From Geminicoccaceae bacterium SCSIO 64248 (lineage in GTDB: Bacteria; Pseudomonadota; Alphaproteobacteria; Geminicoccales; Geminicoccaceae), in assembly GCA_029814805.1 (NCBI GenBank), contig CP122393.1, positions 4,901,598-4,965,597 on the forward strand: DNA of 64,000 bases. The letters are read 5' to 3'. Numbering within the stretch: the stretch's first letter is position 1; every line of letters starts with the position of its first letter. Below the pieces are notes generated by a model. It saw nothing but the letters and a program-made list of their open reading frames with translations. It was not told where the DNA came from and did no database searches. Of this stretch, positions 52,258-60,872 are shown piece after piece. The position numbers and the translations under genes were made by a program.

Positions 52258-53202
52258 ATGTCCGCACCGTCGCTACGCGTCCTCGTCCTTGGCGGACTGG
52301 CGGCGCTGGTTCTGTTCGCCGGGCAGGGCCGCGCCGCCCTGGCGCAGACCATCGCGCTCGTCCAGATCAACCAGCAGGCCCTGTTCTTCAACGAGATCAA
52401 TCGGGGCGCGCAGGAGGCCGCCGACGCGGCCGGCGCCGAGCTCGTCATCTTCAACGCCAACGACGATCCGGCCGCGCAGAACAACGCGATCGAGACCTAC
52501 ATCGCCGAGGGCGTCGATGCGCTGATCGTGGTCGCGATCGACGTCAACGGCATCATGCCGGCGGTGCAGCAGGCGGCCGACGCCGGGATTCCTGTGTTCG
52601 CCGTCGACGCCATCCTGCCTGCGGGCCCGCAGAAGGCGCAGATCGGCGTCGACAACGTCGAGGCGGCGACCCTGCTCGCCGAAAGCTTCGTCACCTATGT
52701 CGACAGCGACATGGAGGGCAGCGCGCAGCTCGGCATTGTCGGCGCGCTCAATTCCTTCATCCAGAACGAGCGCCAGCGTGGCTTCGAGGAGGCGATCGCC
52801 GAGGTCGACGGCGTCGAGACGCTGGGCGTGGTCGACGGACGGAACGTCCAGGACGCGGCCCTTTCCGCCGCCGAGAACCTGATCACCGCCAATCCCACCC
52901 TGAACGCCATCTACGCGACCGGGGAGCCTGCCCTGATTGGCGCCGTCGCCGCGACCGAGGCGCAGGGCGCGACGGACCGCGTGCGCATCTTCGGCTGGGA
53001 CCTGACCGCCCAGGCGATCGCCGGGATCGACGCCGGCTACGTCGTCGCCGTCGTGCAGCAGGATCCGGCTGGCATGGGCAAGGCCGCGGTCGAGGCGGCC
53101 AAGGCGGTGATCGACGGCGGCGGCGTGGAGCCGGTCGTCTCGGTGCCGGTGACCATCGTGACCAAGGCGAATGTCGACGACTACCGCGCGCTGTTCGACT
53201 GA
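52258..53202 (+). CDS. sugar ABC transporter substrate-binding protein (ribose/RbsB-like)
   Basis: 314 residues with a Sec signal (about 1-29, ending AALAQ) and the type I periplasmic-binding fold of the RbsB family (Peripl_BP_4): QALFFNEINRGAQEAA, IFNANDDPAAQNNAIETYIAEGVDALIV, GRNVQDAALSAAENLI, and GWDLTAQAIAGIDAGYVVAVVQQDP. It captures a pentose, hexose or similar compound for the ATPase and permease encoded 1.4 kb further on. AGGGAGA lies 9 bases before the ATG. Confidence 0.92.
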   Translation: MSAPSLRVLVLGGLAALVLFAGQGRAALAQTIALVQINQQALFFNEINRGAQEAADAAGAELVIFNANDDPAAQNNAIETYIAEGVDALIVVAIDVNGIMPAVQQAADAGIPVFAVDAILPAGPQKAQIGVDNVEAATLLAESFVTYVDSDMEGSAQLGIVGALNSFIQNERQRGFEEAIAEVDGVETLGVVDGRNVQDAALSAAENLITANPTLNAIYATGEPALIGAVAATEAQGATDRVRIFGWDLTAQAIAGIDAGYVVAVVQQDPAGMGKAAVEAAKAVIDGGGVEPVVSVPVTIVTKANVDDYRALFD

Positions 53203-53514
53203 GGGAGCCTTCGCGAAGTTTAACAATTGTTCATGAAACTATAGATTGGTCTACTGGGGTGTCGGTACAATCATGCTCGTTCGTATGCTGATGAAAGGAA
53301 AAGAATATCGCTCGATAGAGCCGAGAAAAGCCGCCTTCCGGTATGCTTGACTTCGTTACGACATTGAGTTGCCGCCGTCGTTGGTTTAGACAGGAAGACC
53401 AGACAAAGACGCGGCGCTCAAGAGTGATCGGCCATGCGCGTTGCGGTGCCGGCTCTGTCTTGTCTGAGCGAGCCTCTCCTGTGACGCGGCCCTTGGGCCG
53501 GAAAGGCGGATGTC
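53203..53514. other. intergenic region inside the sugar transport operon
   Basis: 312 bases, noticeably AT-richer than the surroundings. It holds the perfect palindrome AACAATTGTT (53222-53231) 20 bases after the binding-protein stop and several short T/A runs; no hairpin followed by T was found, nor a convincing gene. It may hold a secondary promoter or a stability element separating a strongly expressed binding protein from the rest of the operon. Confidence 0.4.
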
Positions 53515-53976
53515 ATGCCCGGCCTCGGCCACCTGTGTTACCTCGACGGACGGCGCGGCCGTCTGTCCTATCTGATCGCCCTAACCACGATCGCCGGCCT
53601 CGCCGCGGTGGGTGTCACGATCATCCGCGAGCATTCGCTCCTGATCGAGGAGCCGGCGCTGCATGCGGGCCTGCTCGCCGGCTGGACCCTGCTCGTCCTG
53701 ATCCTCGCGCACGTCGTCCTGATGCAGCGCTTTCACGACATGGACGTCGACGGTCGCGGGCCGAGCGCGCTCGCCCTTGCCTCGGCCCTGTGCCTGGCGT
53801 TCGGCCTCGCTGGCGTGCCCTATGTCATGATCGGCGGACTGCCCGCGGTCGCGATCGGCCTGATCGCGCTCTGCAAGGCCGGCACGATCGGCCCCAATCG
53901 GTTCGACCGGCCGCCGGGCCGGATCACGGCTCGGCGTGACGCCCGCTCGAAGCCCGAAGGGTTGGGCGCCGTCTGA
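53515..53976 (+). CDS. DUF805 inner-membrane protein
   Basis: 153 residues, four predicted helices. The DUF805 features are the N-terminal GRRGRLSYL and the loop motif MQRFHDMDVDG. Function of the family is unknown. AAGGCGGA lies about 6 bases before the ATG. A second DUF805 gene with the same GRRGRLSYL start follows at 111 bases, so this is a tandem duplication placed between the binding protein and the ATPase of the sugar transporter. Confidence 0.88.
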   Translation: MPGLGHLCYLDGRRGRLSYLIALTTIAGLAAVGVTIIREHSLLIEEPALHAGLLAGWTLLVLILAHVVLMQRFHDMDVDGRGPSALALASALCLAFGLAGVPYVMIGGLPAVAIGLIALCKAGTIGPNRFDRPPGRITARRDARSKPEGLGAV

Positions 53977-54087
53977 GTCCGCCCGGCTTCCGCCGGGCGC
54001 TCCCGCTCGATCGGGGTCTTCCGCTCGTCGCCGTCTTGGCCGAGACTGCCGGAGAGGCAAGCCACGCGGCACGGGTGGGGGACGAGG

Positions 54088-54600
54088 ATGGGCTGGATCG
54101 GACGGATGTTCACCTTTCAAGGCCGGCGCGGCCGCCTGTCCTATCTCGGCGCCTGCATCCTGCTGGGCGTCGCGTTCGCGGTGGTCTACCTCGCTCCTTA
54201 CGCCGCCGGCATCATCGACGACCCCTCGGTCTGGCAGACGGAGACGACCGACAGCAGCGCCCGGGTCGACGCCGCGATCGACCTGCCGGAGGAGAGCGGC
54301 GCCAGCTGGCTCTGGGGCACGCTGTTGTCGCTCGCCTTCCTGGTACCCTCGCTCTCGGTCCTGGCGCAGCGCTATCACGACATGAACATCTCCGGCATCT
54401 GGCCGGGGGTCGTCTCGGGGGCGGCCGGCCTGCACGGCATCTTCTTCACCGATCCGGACGCGCTCTCGATGGACGCGCTGCCGGTCGGCGTCGGCGGGTA
54501 CGCCCTGGCCGCACTCCTGTTCGCGTCCTTCGTCGTCGGCCTGATAGCACTGCTCATCCCCGGCACGAGGGAGCCGAACGACTTCGGCGAGACCGCCTGA
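54088..54600 (+). CDS. DUF805 inner-membrane protein (second copy)
   Basis: 170 residues, about four helices with a longer periplasmic loop (TETTDSSARVDAAIDLPEESG) than the first copy. Motifs: FQGRRGRLSYLGA and LAQRYHDMNISG. It ends 2 bases before the ABC ATPase start, so it must be co-translated with the transporter. A role in assembling or tuning the transporter is possible but unsupported. Confidence 0.88.
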   Translation: MGWIGRMFTFQGRRGRLSYLGACILLGVAFAVVYLAPYAAGIIDDPSVWQTETTDSSARVDAAIDLPEESGASWLWGTLLSLAFLVPSLSVLAQRYHDMNISGIWPGVVSGAAGLHGIFFTDPDALSMDALPVGVGGYALAALLFASFVVGLIALLIPGTREPNDFGETA

Positions 54601-54602
54601 TC

Positions 54603-55364
54603 ATGGACGCACCCCTCGTCCGCATGACCGGCATCCGCAAGAGCTTCGGCACGATCGAGGCCCTGCGCGGGGTCGACCTGACCCTGGGCGCCGGCGAGGT
54701 GCTGGGCCTGGTCGGCGACAACGCCGCCGGCAAGTCGACGCTCACCAAGATCCTGGCGGGCGCACTCAGCCCCGACGCGGGCGTGATCGCGATCGAGGGC
54801 GAGGCGGTCGCCTTCGCCAGCCCGGCCGAGGCGCGGGCGCGCCGGATCGAGATGGTCTACCAGGACCTGGCCTTGTGCGATTCCATCGACGTCGCCGGCA
54901 ATCTGTTCCTGGGACGCGAGCCGGTGCGCCGCGTGGCGGGCCTTCGCCTGCTCGATTCGCGCCGGATGCACGAGGAGGCGGCCGCCATGCTGGGCGGGCT
55001 CGACATCCGCGTGCCGAACCTGCGGGCGCTCGCCGGCAACCTGTCGGGCGGGCAGCGCCAGTCGATCGCGATCGGCCGCGCCGCCTCGTTCGAGCCCAGG
55101 GTGCTGATCATGGACGAGCCGACCTCGGCCCTGGCGGTCGCCGAGGTCGAGGCGGTGCTGCGCCTGATCCGCCGTCTCAAGGACAAGGGTGTCGGCATCA
55201 TCCTGATCACCCACCGGCTGCAGGACCTGTTCCGCGTCTGCGACCGGATCGCGGTGATGTACGAGGGCCGCAACGTCGCCGAGCGCCGGATCGCCGAGAC
55301 CGATCTCGAGGACGTGGTCCAGCTGATCGTCGGCGAGAAGGCGGCGGCGCTGCGCGCATCTTGA
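54603..55364 (+). CDS. sugar ABC transporter ATP-binding protein (half-size)
   Basis: 253 residues with one nucleotide-binding domain: Walker A GDNAAGKST, Q-loop YQDLALCD, signature LSGGQRQS, Walker B VLIMDEP, D-loop/H-loop ITHRLQD. Most ribose-type systems use a double ATPase (RbsA); single-domain versions such as FrcA work as homodimers. The close spacing to the DUF805 and permease genes shows one operon. Confidence 0.93.
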   Translation: MDAPLVRMTGIRKSFGTIEALRGVDLTLGAGEVLGLVGDNAAGKSTLTKILAGALSPDAGVIAIEGEAVAFASPAEARARRIEMVYQDLALCDSIDVAGNLFLGREPVRRVAGLRLLDSRRMHEEAAAMLGGLDIRVPNLRALAGNLSGGQRQSIAIGRAASFEPRVLIMDEPTSALAVAEVEAVLRLIRRLKDKGVGIILITHRLQDLFRVCDRIAVMYEGRNVAERRIAETDLEDVVQLIVGEKAAALRAS

Positions 55365-55423
55365 CTTCACGCGCCGCCGCCGCCAGTGCTGGACGGCGAG
55401 ACCGCAGCGGATCGATCGAGCCA

Positions 55424-56437
55424 GTGGCAAGCAGCAGCGAGGCATCCGGCCAGGCGCGGCGCAAGAGCGCCGGGCGGGTGCAGGAGTTCCTGATCACCGA
55501 GGCTCCGGTGCTCAGCATCGCCTGCTTCTTCCTGGTCGTCGTGCTCGTGTTCGCCTCGATCACCGACGCCTTCCTGTCCCAGGTCAACCTGCTGAACCTG
55601 CTCCGCCAAGCGGCGCCGACCCTGATCGTCGCCGTCGCGATGACCCTGGTGATCACGACCGGCGGCATCGACCTCTCGGTCGGCTCGACCCTGGCGCTGA
55701 CCGGCGCGCTCGCGGCGACGGCGATCGCCGCCGGCATCCCCTGGCTCCTGGTCCTGCCGGCCATGCTGGCGCTGGGCGCGGCGATCGGCGGGCTGAACGG
55801 CTACTTCACCGCCTATGCCGGCATTCCCGCCTTCATCGTCACGCTCGCCTCGCTCAGCGTCGTGCGCGGCACGGCGTTGCTGCTCACCCAGGGCTACTCG
55901 ATCCCGATCCCGTCCGACATCGGCTTCGTCTGGCTGGGCCGCGGCTGGCTGCTCGGCCTGCCCGTGCCGGCCATCCTGGCGGTCCTCGTCGTGCTCGCCG
56001 GCTGGCTCGTCCTGACCCGGACCCGCTACGGCCGCTACGTCACCGGCGTCGGCGCCAACGCCGAGGCCGTGCGCCGCGCCGGCGTCGATGTCCGGCGCAT
56101 CGTCCTCTCGGTCTATGTCCTGACGGGCCTGGCCGGCGCCGCGGCCGGCCTGCTGATCGCGGCGCGGCTGGGCAGCGGCTCGTCCAACCAGGCGGTCGGC
56201 TTCGAGCTCGAGGTGATCGCCGCCGTCGTCCTGGGCGGCACCAGCCTGTTCGGCGGGCGCGGCACCGTCCTGGGCACGGTGCTGGGCGCGCTCACCATCG
56301 CCGTGATCGGCAACGGCCTGATCCTCGCCCGCATCTCGCCCTTCTTCACCCAGATCGTCACCGGCGCCATCATCCTGGCGGCGATCTGGTTCAACACCCG
56401 CCTGCTCGCGCGGGCCCGCACGCTGCGCGTCCGCTGA
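55424..56437 (+). CDS. sugar ABC transporter permease (RbsC/FrcC family)
   Basis: 337 residues, about 9-10 helices (BPD_transp_2 family): TTGGIDLSVGST, GLNGYFTAYAGIPAFIVTLASLSV, RTRYGRYVTGVGANAEAVRRAGV and AAVVLGGTSLFGGRGT are the conserved cytoplasmic and membrane loops. GTG 55424 is the chosen start because the sequence before it lacks family similarity. It pairs with the ATPase encoded just upstream. Confidence 0.92.
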   Translation: MASSSEASGQARRKSAGRVQEFLITEAPVLSIACFFLVVVLVFASITDAFLSQVNLLNLLRQAAPTLIVAVAMTLVITTGGIDLSVGSTLALTGALAATAIAAGIPWLLVLPAMLALGAAIGGLNGYFTAYAGIPAFIVTLASLSVVRGTALLLTQGYSIPIPSDIGFVWLGRGWLLGLPVPAILAVLVVLAGWLVLTRTRYGRYVTGVGANAEAVRRAGVDVRRIVLSVYVLTGLAGAAAGLLIAARLGSGSSNQAVGFELEVIAAVVLGGTSLFGGRGTVLGTVLGALTIAVIGNGLILARISPFFTQIVTGAIILAAIWFNTRLLARARTLRVR

Positions 56438-56461
56438 CGGCCCGGCAAGGGAACCAAGCCC

Positions 56462-57544
56462 GTGGAACGAAGCGAAGCCGCGACCGACACCGACCGGGTC
56501 ATGACCGTGCAGGGCCCGGTCGGCATCGACGAGCTCGGCGTCACGCTGATGCACGAGCACATCCTGAACGACGTGCGCTCCTGGTGGCACGAGCCGACGA
56601 CGGAATCGCGCCGCCCTCTCGCCGAGGGGCCGGTGCGGCCGCAGATCCTGGGCGAACTGCGCATGGATCCCTTCGTCAACAAGCACAATTTGGCGCTCGA
56701 CGACGAGGATCTCGCGATCGAGGAGCTTCTGGCCTTCGTCGGCGAGGGCGGGCGTACGGTGGTCGATCCGACCTGCCGCGGCATCGGTCGCGACCCCGTC
56801 GCGCTCACACGCATCGCCAAGGCGACGGGCCTGCAGATCGTCATGGGCGCCGGCCACTATCTCGAGGGCTCGCATCCCGACGAGGTCAAGCTCATGGACG
56901 CGGGCGCCATCGCCGACCAGCTGGTCCGCGAGGCGACCCGGGGCGTCGATGACGGTCCCTCCCGGATCGGCCTGATCGGCGAGATCGGCGTCAGCGCGGA
57001 TTTCACCGAGGCGGAGGAGAAGTGCCTGCGCGGCGCGGCGCAGGGCGCCAGGCGCACGGGCCTGCCGCTCATGGTCCACCTGCCGGGCTGGGAGCGGCAC
57101 GCGCACAAGGTCCTGGACATCGTCGAGGAGGAAGGCGCGGACCCTCATCACACCGTGCTATGCCACATGAACCCGAGCCTGGAGGACGTCGCCTACCAGT
57201 CCGGGCTGGCCGAGCGCGGCGCCTTCCTCGAATACGACATGATCGGCATGGACTACTACTACGCCGACCAGGACGCGCAGTGCCCGAGCGATGCCGACAA
57301 CGCCCGCGCGATCCGCCGCCTGATCGACATGGGCTACGGCGACAGCCTGCTCCTGTCGCAGGACGTGTTCCTCAAGATGATGCTCACCCGCTATGGCGGC
57401 TTCGGCTACGCCTACGTTCTCCGGCATTTCGTGCCGCGCCTGCGCCGCGTCGGCGTGCCGGCGCAGCAGATCGAGGCGATGCTGACCGACAACCCCAAGC
57501 GCGTGTTCAGCGCACGCCTACGCGCCGAAGGAGGCAAGCGATGA
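56462..57544 (+). CDS. phosphotriesterase-like (PLL/Php) amidohydrolase-superfamily protein
   Basis: 360 residues, TIM barrel with a binuclear metal site: HEH in LMHEHILND, Glu in GEIGVS at the bridging position (Php-type; Lys in true phosphotriesterase), His in MVHLPGWERH, His in LCHMNPS and Asp in LLSQDVFLKM. Family members are lactonases or sugar-related hydrolases. GTG 56462 follows AAGGGA by 9 bases, 25 bases after the permease. Its operon position suggests it hydrolyses a lactone or ester of the imported sugar. Confidence 0.88.
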   Translation: MERSEAATDTDRVMTVQGPVGIDELGVTLMHEHILNDVRSWWHEPTTESRRPLAEGPVRPQILGELRMDPFVNKHNLALDDEDLAIEELLAFVGEGGRTVVDPTCRGIGRDPVALTRIAKATGLQIVMGAGHYLEGSHPDEVKLMDAGAIADQLVREATRGVDDGPSRIGLIGEIGVSADFTEAEEKCLRGAAQGARRTGLPLMVHLPGWERHAHKVLDIVEEEGADPHHTVLCHMNPSLEDVAYQSGLAERGAFLEYDMIGMDYYYADQDAQCPSDADNARAIRRLIDMGYGDSLLLSQDVFLKMMLTRYGGFGYAYVLRHFVPRLRRVGVPAQQIEAMLTDNPKRVFSARLRAEGGKR

Positions 57545-58320
57545 CGCGCAAGAAGATCCTGCTCGCCGGGGAATCCTGGGTGACGAGCGCCACGCACTAC
57601 AAGGGCTGGGACCAGTTCGGCAGCGTGACCTTCCACCTGGGCGCCGAGCCGCTGGTCGCGGCGCTCAAGGACTCGGACTTCGAGCTGGTCTACATGCCGT
57701 CGCACGAGGCGGCGACGGCCTTTCCGCTGACCATCGAGGGGCTGCAGGCCTACGACGCCGTGATCCTCAGCGACATCGGCGCCAACACGCTTCTGCTCCA
57801 TCCCGATGTGTGGCTGACCGGCAAGCCCGTGCCGAACCGGCTCAAGCTGCTGCGCGACTGGGTGCGCGGCGGCGGCGGATTCATGATGATCGGCGGCTAT
57901 TACAGCTTCCAGGGCATCAACGGCGCGGCGCGCTTCCACCGCACGCCCGTCGAAGACGTGCTGCCCGTGACTTGCCTGCCCCAGGACGACCGGATCGAGG
58001 TGCCGGAAGGCTTCGCGCCCGAGATCGTCGGCCCGGAGGATCATCCGATCCTGCAGGGCCTGGGCCGGAACTGGCCGCTCCTGCTCGGCGCGAACGAGGT
58101 TCGTCCCGACGAGGGAGCGGATGTCGAGGTGCTGGCCCGCCTGCCGGAGGGCGATGGCGGGCATCCGTTGCTCGTGACCGGGCGCTACGGCGCCGGTCGC
58201 ACCCTCGTTTGGACGTCCGACATAGGGCCGCATTGGGTGCCGAACGCCTTCGCCGAATGGCCGGGTTACCCGAAGCTCTGGCGTCAGTCGCTCGCCTGGT
58301 TGACGGCCGGTGAAAAATGA
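57541..58320 (+). CDS. glutamine amidotransferase-like/ThuA-like protein (class I GATase fold)
   Basis: 259 residues. The start ILLAGESWVTSATHYKGWDQF and the long Gly-rich segment GGGGFMMIGGYYSFQGING are typical of the DUF1355/ThuA-like group. The usual amidotransferase Cys is absent at the elbow (GYYS), so it is probably not a glutaminase. ThuA-type proteins take part in disaccharide (trehalose) catabolism in rhizobia. The ATG overlaps the preceding stop (ATGA). Confidence 0.82.
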   Translation: MTRKKILLAGESWVTSATHYKGWDQFGSVTFHLGAEPLVAALKDSDFELVYMPSHEAATAFPLTIEGLQAYDAVILSDIGANTLLLHPDVWLTGKPVPNRLKLLRDWVRGGGGFMMIGGYYSFQGINGAARFHRTPVEDVLPVTCLPQDDRIEVPEGFAPEIVGPEDHPILQGLGRNWPLLLGANEVRPDEGADVEVLARLPEGDGGHPLLVTGRYGAGRTLVWTSDIGPHWVPNAFAEWPGYPKLWRQSLAWLTAGEK

Positions 58321-58509
58321 TGGCTAACCGACGCGGAATGGAATGCAAATAAGAGTAAAGTAAGTCCGTTCTGCTTGGCGGTATCTACGGGCCTTAGACG
58401 AAATGACCAGAGGCAACGCGGTGGATTGCGTCTTCGGCGCATGACATGATCCCGCGCCAGTGCCGGCCTGTGCTTCGGTACTCACATCGAATTGCTGCGG
58501 GAGAACTCC

Positions 58510-58962
58510 ATGCTGAAGAGAGCATTGTTCGGCGCCGTGCTGTCGGCCGCTGTCGCGGTCCCGGCCTTGGCCGACGAGGTCGAGGTCAAGATGCTGAACA
58601 AGGGCGCGAATGGCGACGCCATGGTGTTCGAGCCTGCCCTGATCAAGATCAAGCCGGGCGACAGCGTGCGCTTCGTGCCGACCGACAAGCCGCACAACGC
58701 GCAGGTCGTGCCGAAGATGCTGCCCGAGGGCGCCGAGGCCTTCGAGGGCGGCATGAACGAGGAGATCACCGTCACCTTCGATCAGGAAGGCGTGTACGGC
58801 GTGAAGTGCCTGCCGCATTACGGCATGGGCATGGTCGCCCTGGTCGCGGTCGGCGAGAGCTATCCGAACCTCGAGGACGCCAAGGCGGTCAGGCACATGG
58901 GCCGCGGCAAGCAGCGCTTCGAGGCGCTGTTCGAAGAACTGGAGGCAGGCACGTCGTCCTGA
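58510..58962 (+). CDS. pseudoazurin (type I blue copper protein)
   Basis: 150 residues with a Sec signal (about 1-21, ending PALA). Copper ligands: His in DKPHNAQ, Cys in VKCLPHYGMGM, with the His and Met of the same segment completing the site. Pseudoazurins carry electrons in the periplasm to nitrite reductase, peroxidase or other oxidoreductases. GGGAGA lies 6 bases before the ATG. It follows the sugar operon by 189 bases but need not belong to it; no denitrification genes are in the window. Confidence 0.94.
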   Translation: MLKRALFGAVLSAAVAVPALADEVEVKMLNKGANGDAMVFEPALIKIKPGDSVRFVPTDKPHNAQVVPKMLPEGAEAFEGGMNEEITVTFDQEGVYGVKCLPHYGMGMVALVAVGESYPNLEDAKAVRHMGRGKQRFEALFEELEAGTSS

Positions 58963-58963
58963 G

Positions 58964-59863
58964 CTAGGCCTCGTGCGCGGACGCCGGGCGTAGGGAGAGG
59001 CAGCGCTCGCGGGAGGGAAACGCCGCGACGGTGCCGCAACGGCCGACCGCCTCGCTGGCGGTCCGTACCGCCCAGGCAGCCGATTCGCTCAGGCTCAGGC
59101 CCTGGACGAGGCCGGCGGCCAGGGTGCCCGCGAACATGTCGCCCGCTCCGGTCGTGTCGATCACCGGCACAGGCGGGGCGGGCAGGGCGTGCTCGCCCGC
59201 GCCGTCGGCCGTGACGCACCCCTCGGCGCCCGTGGTGAGCACGACGGCGCCGGCGCCCGCCTCCATCAGCGTCCGCACGGTCAAGCCGAGCGCGTGCAGC
59301 TCCTGACGGTTCAGCACGGCCACGTCCGCCAGCGGCCAGAGCGCCTCGAACGGGAAGGCGAGCGGCGACGGGTTGAGGATGGCGCGCGCGCCCCGCGCCC
59401 GCGCGGTCCCGAGCGCGAAGCGCGTGACCTCGGCCGACAGATTGCCCTGCATCAATAGGACGTCGCCTTGAGCCAGCTCGTCGAGCGAAGGAGCGACGTC
59501 CGGGATCGCAAGGGCCAGCGCCTGCGCCCGGGTCGTCGCGATCGCGTTCTCGCCGTCCGGCAGCACGAAGATGATGGAGCGATCGCTGGCGCCGGGGCGT
59601 TCGATCGCCTTGAGCCGGACCGGCTCGCGATCGAGCCATCCCTTCAGCCGGCGGCCGTCCTCGTCGTCGCCGAACGGCGCGATCAGAAGCACCGCCGCGC
59701 CCGCCCTGCCGGCGGCGACCGCCTGGTTCGCGCCCTTGCCGCCGAGGCCGTAGGCAGGCGGCGACGCCAGGCTGCTCTCGCCTCGTTGCGGCAGGCGGTC
59801 GACTCGAAAGCTGATGTCCAACGCGACGTTGCCGAGGACGACCACACGGGACGACCGCTCCAT
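58964..59863 (-). CDS. PfkB-family carbohydrate kinase (ribokinase-like)
   Basis: 299 residues. Conserved: GGKGANQAVAAGRAG near the N-terminus, PSLDELAQGD mid-chain and the C-terminal DTTGAGDMFAGTLAAGL containing the catalytic Asp and anion hole. It would phosphorylate ribose, another pentose or a nucleoside. It ends beside pseudoazurin and is downstream of a HAD phosphatase gene on the minus strand, which it follows by 12 bases. With the transporter next door it likely phosphorylates the imported sugar. Confidence 0.9.
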   Translation of the reverse strand: MERSSRVVVLGNVALDISFRVDRLPQRGESSLASPPAYGLGGKGANQAVAAGRAGAAVLLIAPFGDDEDGRRLKGWLDREPVRLKAIERPGASDRSIIFVLPDGENAIATTRAQALALAIPDVAPSLDELAQGDVLLMQGNLSAEVTRFALGTARARGARAILNPSPLAFPFEALWPLADVAVLNRQELHALGLTVRTLMEAGAGAVVLTTGAEGCVTADGAGEHALPAPPVPVIDTTGAGDMFAGTLAAGLVQGLSLSESAAWAVRTASEAVGRCGTVAAFPSRERCLSLRPASAHEA

Positions 59864-59875
59864 GGCCTGCCGGTG

Positions 59876-60553
59876 CTAGAAGGGGAGGAGCTTCTTGGTG
59901 CGCACGCCGACCTCGTCGAGATGGCGCAGCAGGTCGGCCGGATCCTCGTAGACGCGATAGGCCCCGGCCCGTTCCAGCTCGTTCAACCCGTAGCCTCCTG
60001 ACAGGAGGCCGATGCCGAGCGAGCGGGCGCGCCGCGCGGCCAGGAGGTCCCAGACACTGTCGCCGACCACCATCGCGTCCTTGCAGTCGATGCCGAGCTG
60101 GCGCGCCGCCTCGAGGAACAGGTCGGGATCCGGCTTGGCGTAGGGCACCTGGTCGCGGGTGACGATCGGAACGCCTTCCGGCACGCCCAGGAGCTTGAGC
60201 ACGGGACCAGCCGTCTCGAGACGGCCGCTGGTCGCGATCGCCCAGGGTTCGCCGATCTCGGTGAGGAAGCGCAGCAGCTCGCGCGCGCCCGGCAGAGGAC
60301 GGACGAGATGCGAGCGCATCTTGTACTTTTCCGCGTGCTTGGCCTGGATCTCGTCCAGCCGGTCGGGATCGAGCGTGCCGCCGGTCTCGCGCCAGAGGGC
60401 GCGCGTGAACAGGCCGCCGCTCATGCCGATCCGGCGGTGGATCCTCCAGACCGCCAGGTCGATCCCGGCCTCGGAAAGGGCTTCGTTCCACGCGAGCACG
60501 TGGTGATACACGCTGTCGACCAGCGTTCCGTCGAGATCGAACACCAGCGCCAT
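59876..60553 (-). CDS. HAD family hydrolase (phosphoglycolate/beta-phosphoglucomutase-like)
   Basis: 225 residues. HAD motifs: I DLDGTLVDS at the N-terminus, II ATSGR (Ser/Thr), III Lys in KPDPDLFL, IV GDSVWDLLAAR. The cap is of the helical C1 type. It would dephosphorylate a sugar phosphate or similar small molecule. It is the first gene of a minus-strand pair with the ribokinase-like gene and starts at the edge of the candidate origin region. Confidence 0.88.
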   Translation of the reverse strand: MALVFDLDGTLVDSVYHHVLAWNEALSEAGIDLAVWRIHRRIGMSGGLFTRALWRETGGTLDPDRLDEIQAKHAEKYKMRSHLVRPLPGARELLRFLTEIGEPWAIATSGRLETAGPVLKLLGVPEGVPIVTRDQVPYAKPDPDLFLEAARQLGIDCKDAMVVGDSVWDLLAARRARSLGIGLLSGGYGLNELERAGAYRVYEDPADLLRHLDEVGVRTKKLLPF

Positions 60554-60644
60554 GATCAGGCCTCCAGGCCGAATTCAACGTTGTATTTTCGGTGCATTTG
60601 ACCTTCCGTCGGTCTGCTTTGTCACCATGCGCGAGCCTACGTAT

Positions 60645-60693
60645 TTATCCACAACTTTTTGCCCTTCCACACGTTATCCACAGTTTACCCACA
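60645..60693 (+). promoter_or_regulatory. three clustered DnaA boxes
   Basis: Two perfect TTATCCACA boxes (60645, 60674) and one TTACCCACA (60685) lie within 49 bases; start-to-start spacings are 29 and 11 bases. Expected chance occurrence of even two perfect boxes in such GC-rich DNA is very low. Confidence 0.75.
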
Positions 60694-60842
60694 GCTGATT
60701 CACTGCTAGATACACAGAGACATAACAACGAACGCTTTGATTTCTCTGGCGCAACGGAGGAGGTGTGGCAGAGAAGCGTTGAACCGGCCGGATATGGGGG
60801 TATGCGGCAGGGGCAGCAGGAAACAAGTTTGTTGTGTGCCTT

Positions 60843-60872
60843 GGGCGGGGGTTCCGACGGGAACTCCCGCCC
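60843..60872 (-). terminator. hairpin after ubiE
   Basis: GGGCGGG/CCCGCCC plus GTTCC/GGAAC form a 12-bp stem with one wobble and a 4-base loop, 10 bases downstream of the ubiE stop. No T-run follows on the minus strand. Confidence 0.45.

Noticed and set aside
58510..58962. Denitrification locus suggested by pseudoazurin
   Set aside because: No nitrite, nitric oxide or nitrous oxide reductase genes and no FNR-type box seen nearby; pseudoazurin alone is not enough.
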